A DNA stretch of 45,248 nt from an uncultured bacterium (GTDB lineage: Bacteria > Verrucomicrobiota > Verrucomicrobiia > Verrucomicrobiales > Akkermansiaceae), in the NCBI GenBank assembly GCA_945947905.1, contig CAMEZO010000005.1, forward strand, positions 1-45,248, given 5' to 3'. A program made the translations under genes and the position numbers. The notes beneath the pieces were generated by a model. That model did no database searches. It was not told the DNA's origin and saw nothing but the letters and a program-made list of their open reading frames with translations. Each line of letters opens with the position of its first letter. Position 1 is the stretch's first letter. Shown here piece after piece: positions 44,940-45,248 of this stretch.

Positions 44940-45016
44940 AGACTTTCTCCCTCTCTACTACCTCGGCGGTGTGAAGTCTCTCACCCCCTTTGCACAGCTC
45001 TGCTTTTCCGTGGTAT
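44940..45016. repeat. Right outer arm of nested repeat element
   Basis: ctctactacctcggcggtgt is the inverse of the matching part of the left arm (44651-44746), and ttccgtggt near 45007 may be a decayed inverse of its ttccgcggt end. Together with the left arm it encloses copy 2. The 44564-45090 gap thus holds the MATE promoter, this nested repeat and a terminator, and no gene that I can support. Confidence 0.5.
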
Positions 45017-45034
45017 CTGTGTGATCCGTGGACT

Positions 45035-45067
45035 GAAAGGGCCTGCCGCGGTGTTGCGGCAGGCCCT
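45035..45067 (-). terminator. Intrinsic terminator of the partial barrel gene
   Basis: A perfect 12 bp stem AGGGCCTGCCGC/GCGGCAGGCCCT with a 6 nt loop, followed on the minus strand by TTTCAG, 24 bp after the stop codon at 45091. Confidence 0.75.
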
Positions 45068-45090
45068 GTGGGGTAGGGGGAGGTTGGTGA

Positions 45091-45248
45091 TCAGAAGTTC
45101 ACGCGGTAGCCGACGCTGCCGTTCACGCCCGTTTGGTCGGCGCGGAAGTCGGCGTTCACATCGAAGAAGATGGAACCCGCATCCTGCGAGAGAGGGATGG
45201 TGAGGGTGGCGCCTACCTCGGCACCGACTACGCCGCTTTCGTTGCTGC
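45091..45248 (-). CDS. C-terminal end of an autotransporter-like outer-membrane beta-barrel protein (partial)
   Basis: Only the last 52 codons are in the window, too short for the ORF track on this strand. Translation ends ...NESGVVGAEVGATLTIPLSQDAGSIFFDVNADFRADQTGVNGSVGYRVNF, then TGA. Alternating hydrophobic strands and a final aromatic (Phe) after Y-R-V-N fit the last strands of an outer-membrane barrel recognised by BamA, and the S-V-G-Y-R-V/F-N-F type ending is common in autotransporter barrels. The terminator just downstream supports the reading frame. The passenger domain lies outside the window. Confidence 0.7.
   Translation of the reverse strand, partial: SNESGVVGAEVGATLTIPLSQDAGSIFFDVNADFRADQTGVNGSVGYRVNF

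Noticed and set aside
44786-44974. 62-codon ORF inside the nested repeat
   Set aside because: Falls across palindromic arms; no family and no start signal; chance ORF.

Overview
The window is a GC-rich (roughly 60 %) bacterial chromosome segment, most likely from the Verrucomicrobiota and plausibly Akkermansia-like. This rests on several observations. RpoB carries the FFGRSQLSQF / GGLNRDRAGFEV residues that I recall from Chlamydia and other PVC bacteria. There is an ExbB-ExbD-ExbD-large TPR operon and a Na_H_antiport_3-type transporter. Most genes have no Shine-Dalgarno sequence. A partial autotransporter-like barrel sits at the right edge. The genus is an inference; no 16S gene is present.

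Layout. 1-3.5 kb: an acyltransferase-3 membrane protein, a small SHOCT-like protein, a putative Na+/H+ antiporter and a small partner gene. 3.6-5.9 kb: ppk1 and a tRNA-Leu with the unusual anticodon AAG. 6-19.5 kb, all on the minus strand and read right to left: tRNA-Thr, tuf, tRNA-Trp, secE, nusG, rplK, rplA, rplJ, rplL, rpoB, rpoC, the classic transcription/translation cluster, with hairpins after tuf and rplL and a strong terminator after rpoC. 19.6-22.7 kb: a small Sel1-like secreted protein, truA, a lipoprotein with a long Ser/Asp tail, and a GNAT acetyltransferase. 22.8-29.6 kb: exbB, two exbD genes, an 1186-residue secreted TPR-like protein and a 342-residue secreted protein, probably a proton-driven envelope system. 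29.7-38.4 kb: pdxH; then, on the minus strand, an rlmI-like methyltransferase, two tandem CPA2 antiporters and a bifunctional NAD(P)HX repair enzyme in overlapping order, followed by a separately promoted ActB-like Tat iron-sulfur lipoprotein. 38.8-43.2 kb: a secreted Sel1 protein, a sugar isomerase-like TIM barrel, exodeoxyribonuclease III, a membrane-anchored metallophosphoesterase (possible LpxG) and rdgB. 43.2-45.2 kb: a MATE transporter, a repeat-rich intergenic region and the 3' end of an outer-membrane beta-barrel gene.

Two genome-level features stand out. First, many monocistronic or operon-leading genes have a recognisable -35/17 bp/-10 promoter whose -10 box ends only 6-9 nt before the start codon, so their mRNAs should be leaderless or almost so; most other genes, including the ribosomal ones, have no Shine-Dalgarno sequence. 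Second, two intergenic regions (38.5-38.8 kb and 44.65-45.0 kb) carry related elements of about 195 bp with inverted-repeat ends, one apparently nested in arms of the same family.

The ExbB/ExbD/TPR operon is the best candidate for an incompletely described system. It has no TonB, TolA or receptor gene beside it, RNA hairpins sit between its genes, and the TPR gene has codon use as biased as rpoB.
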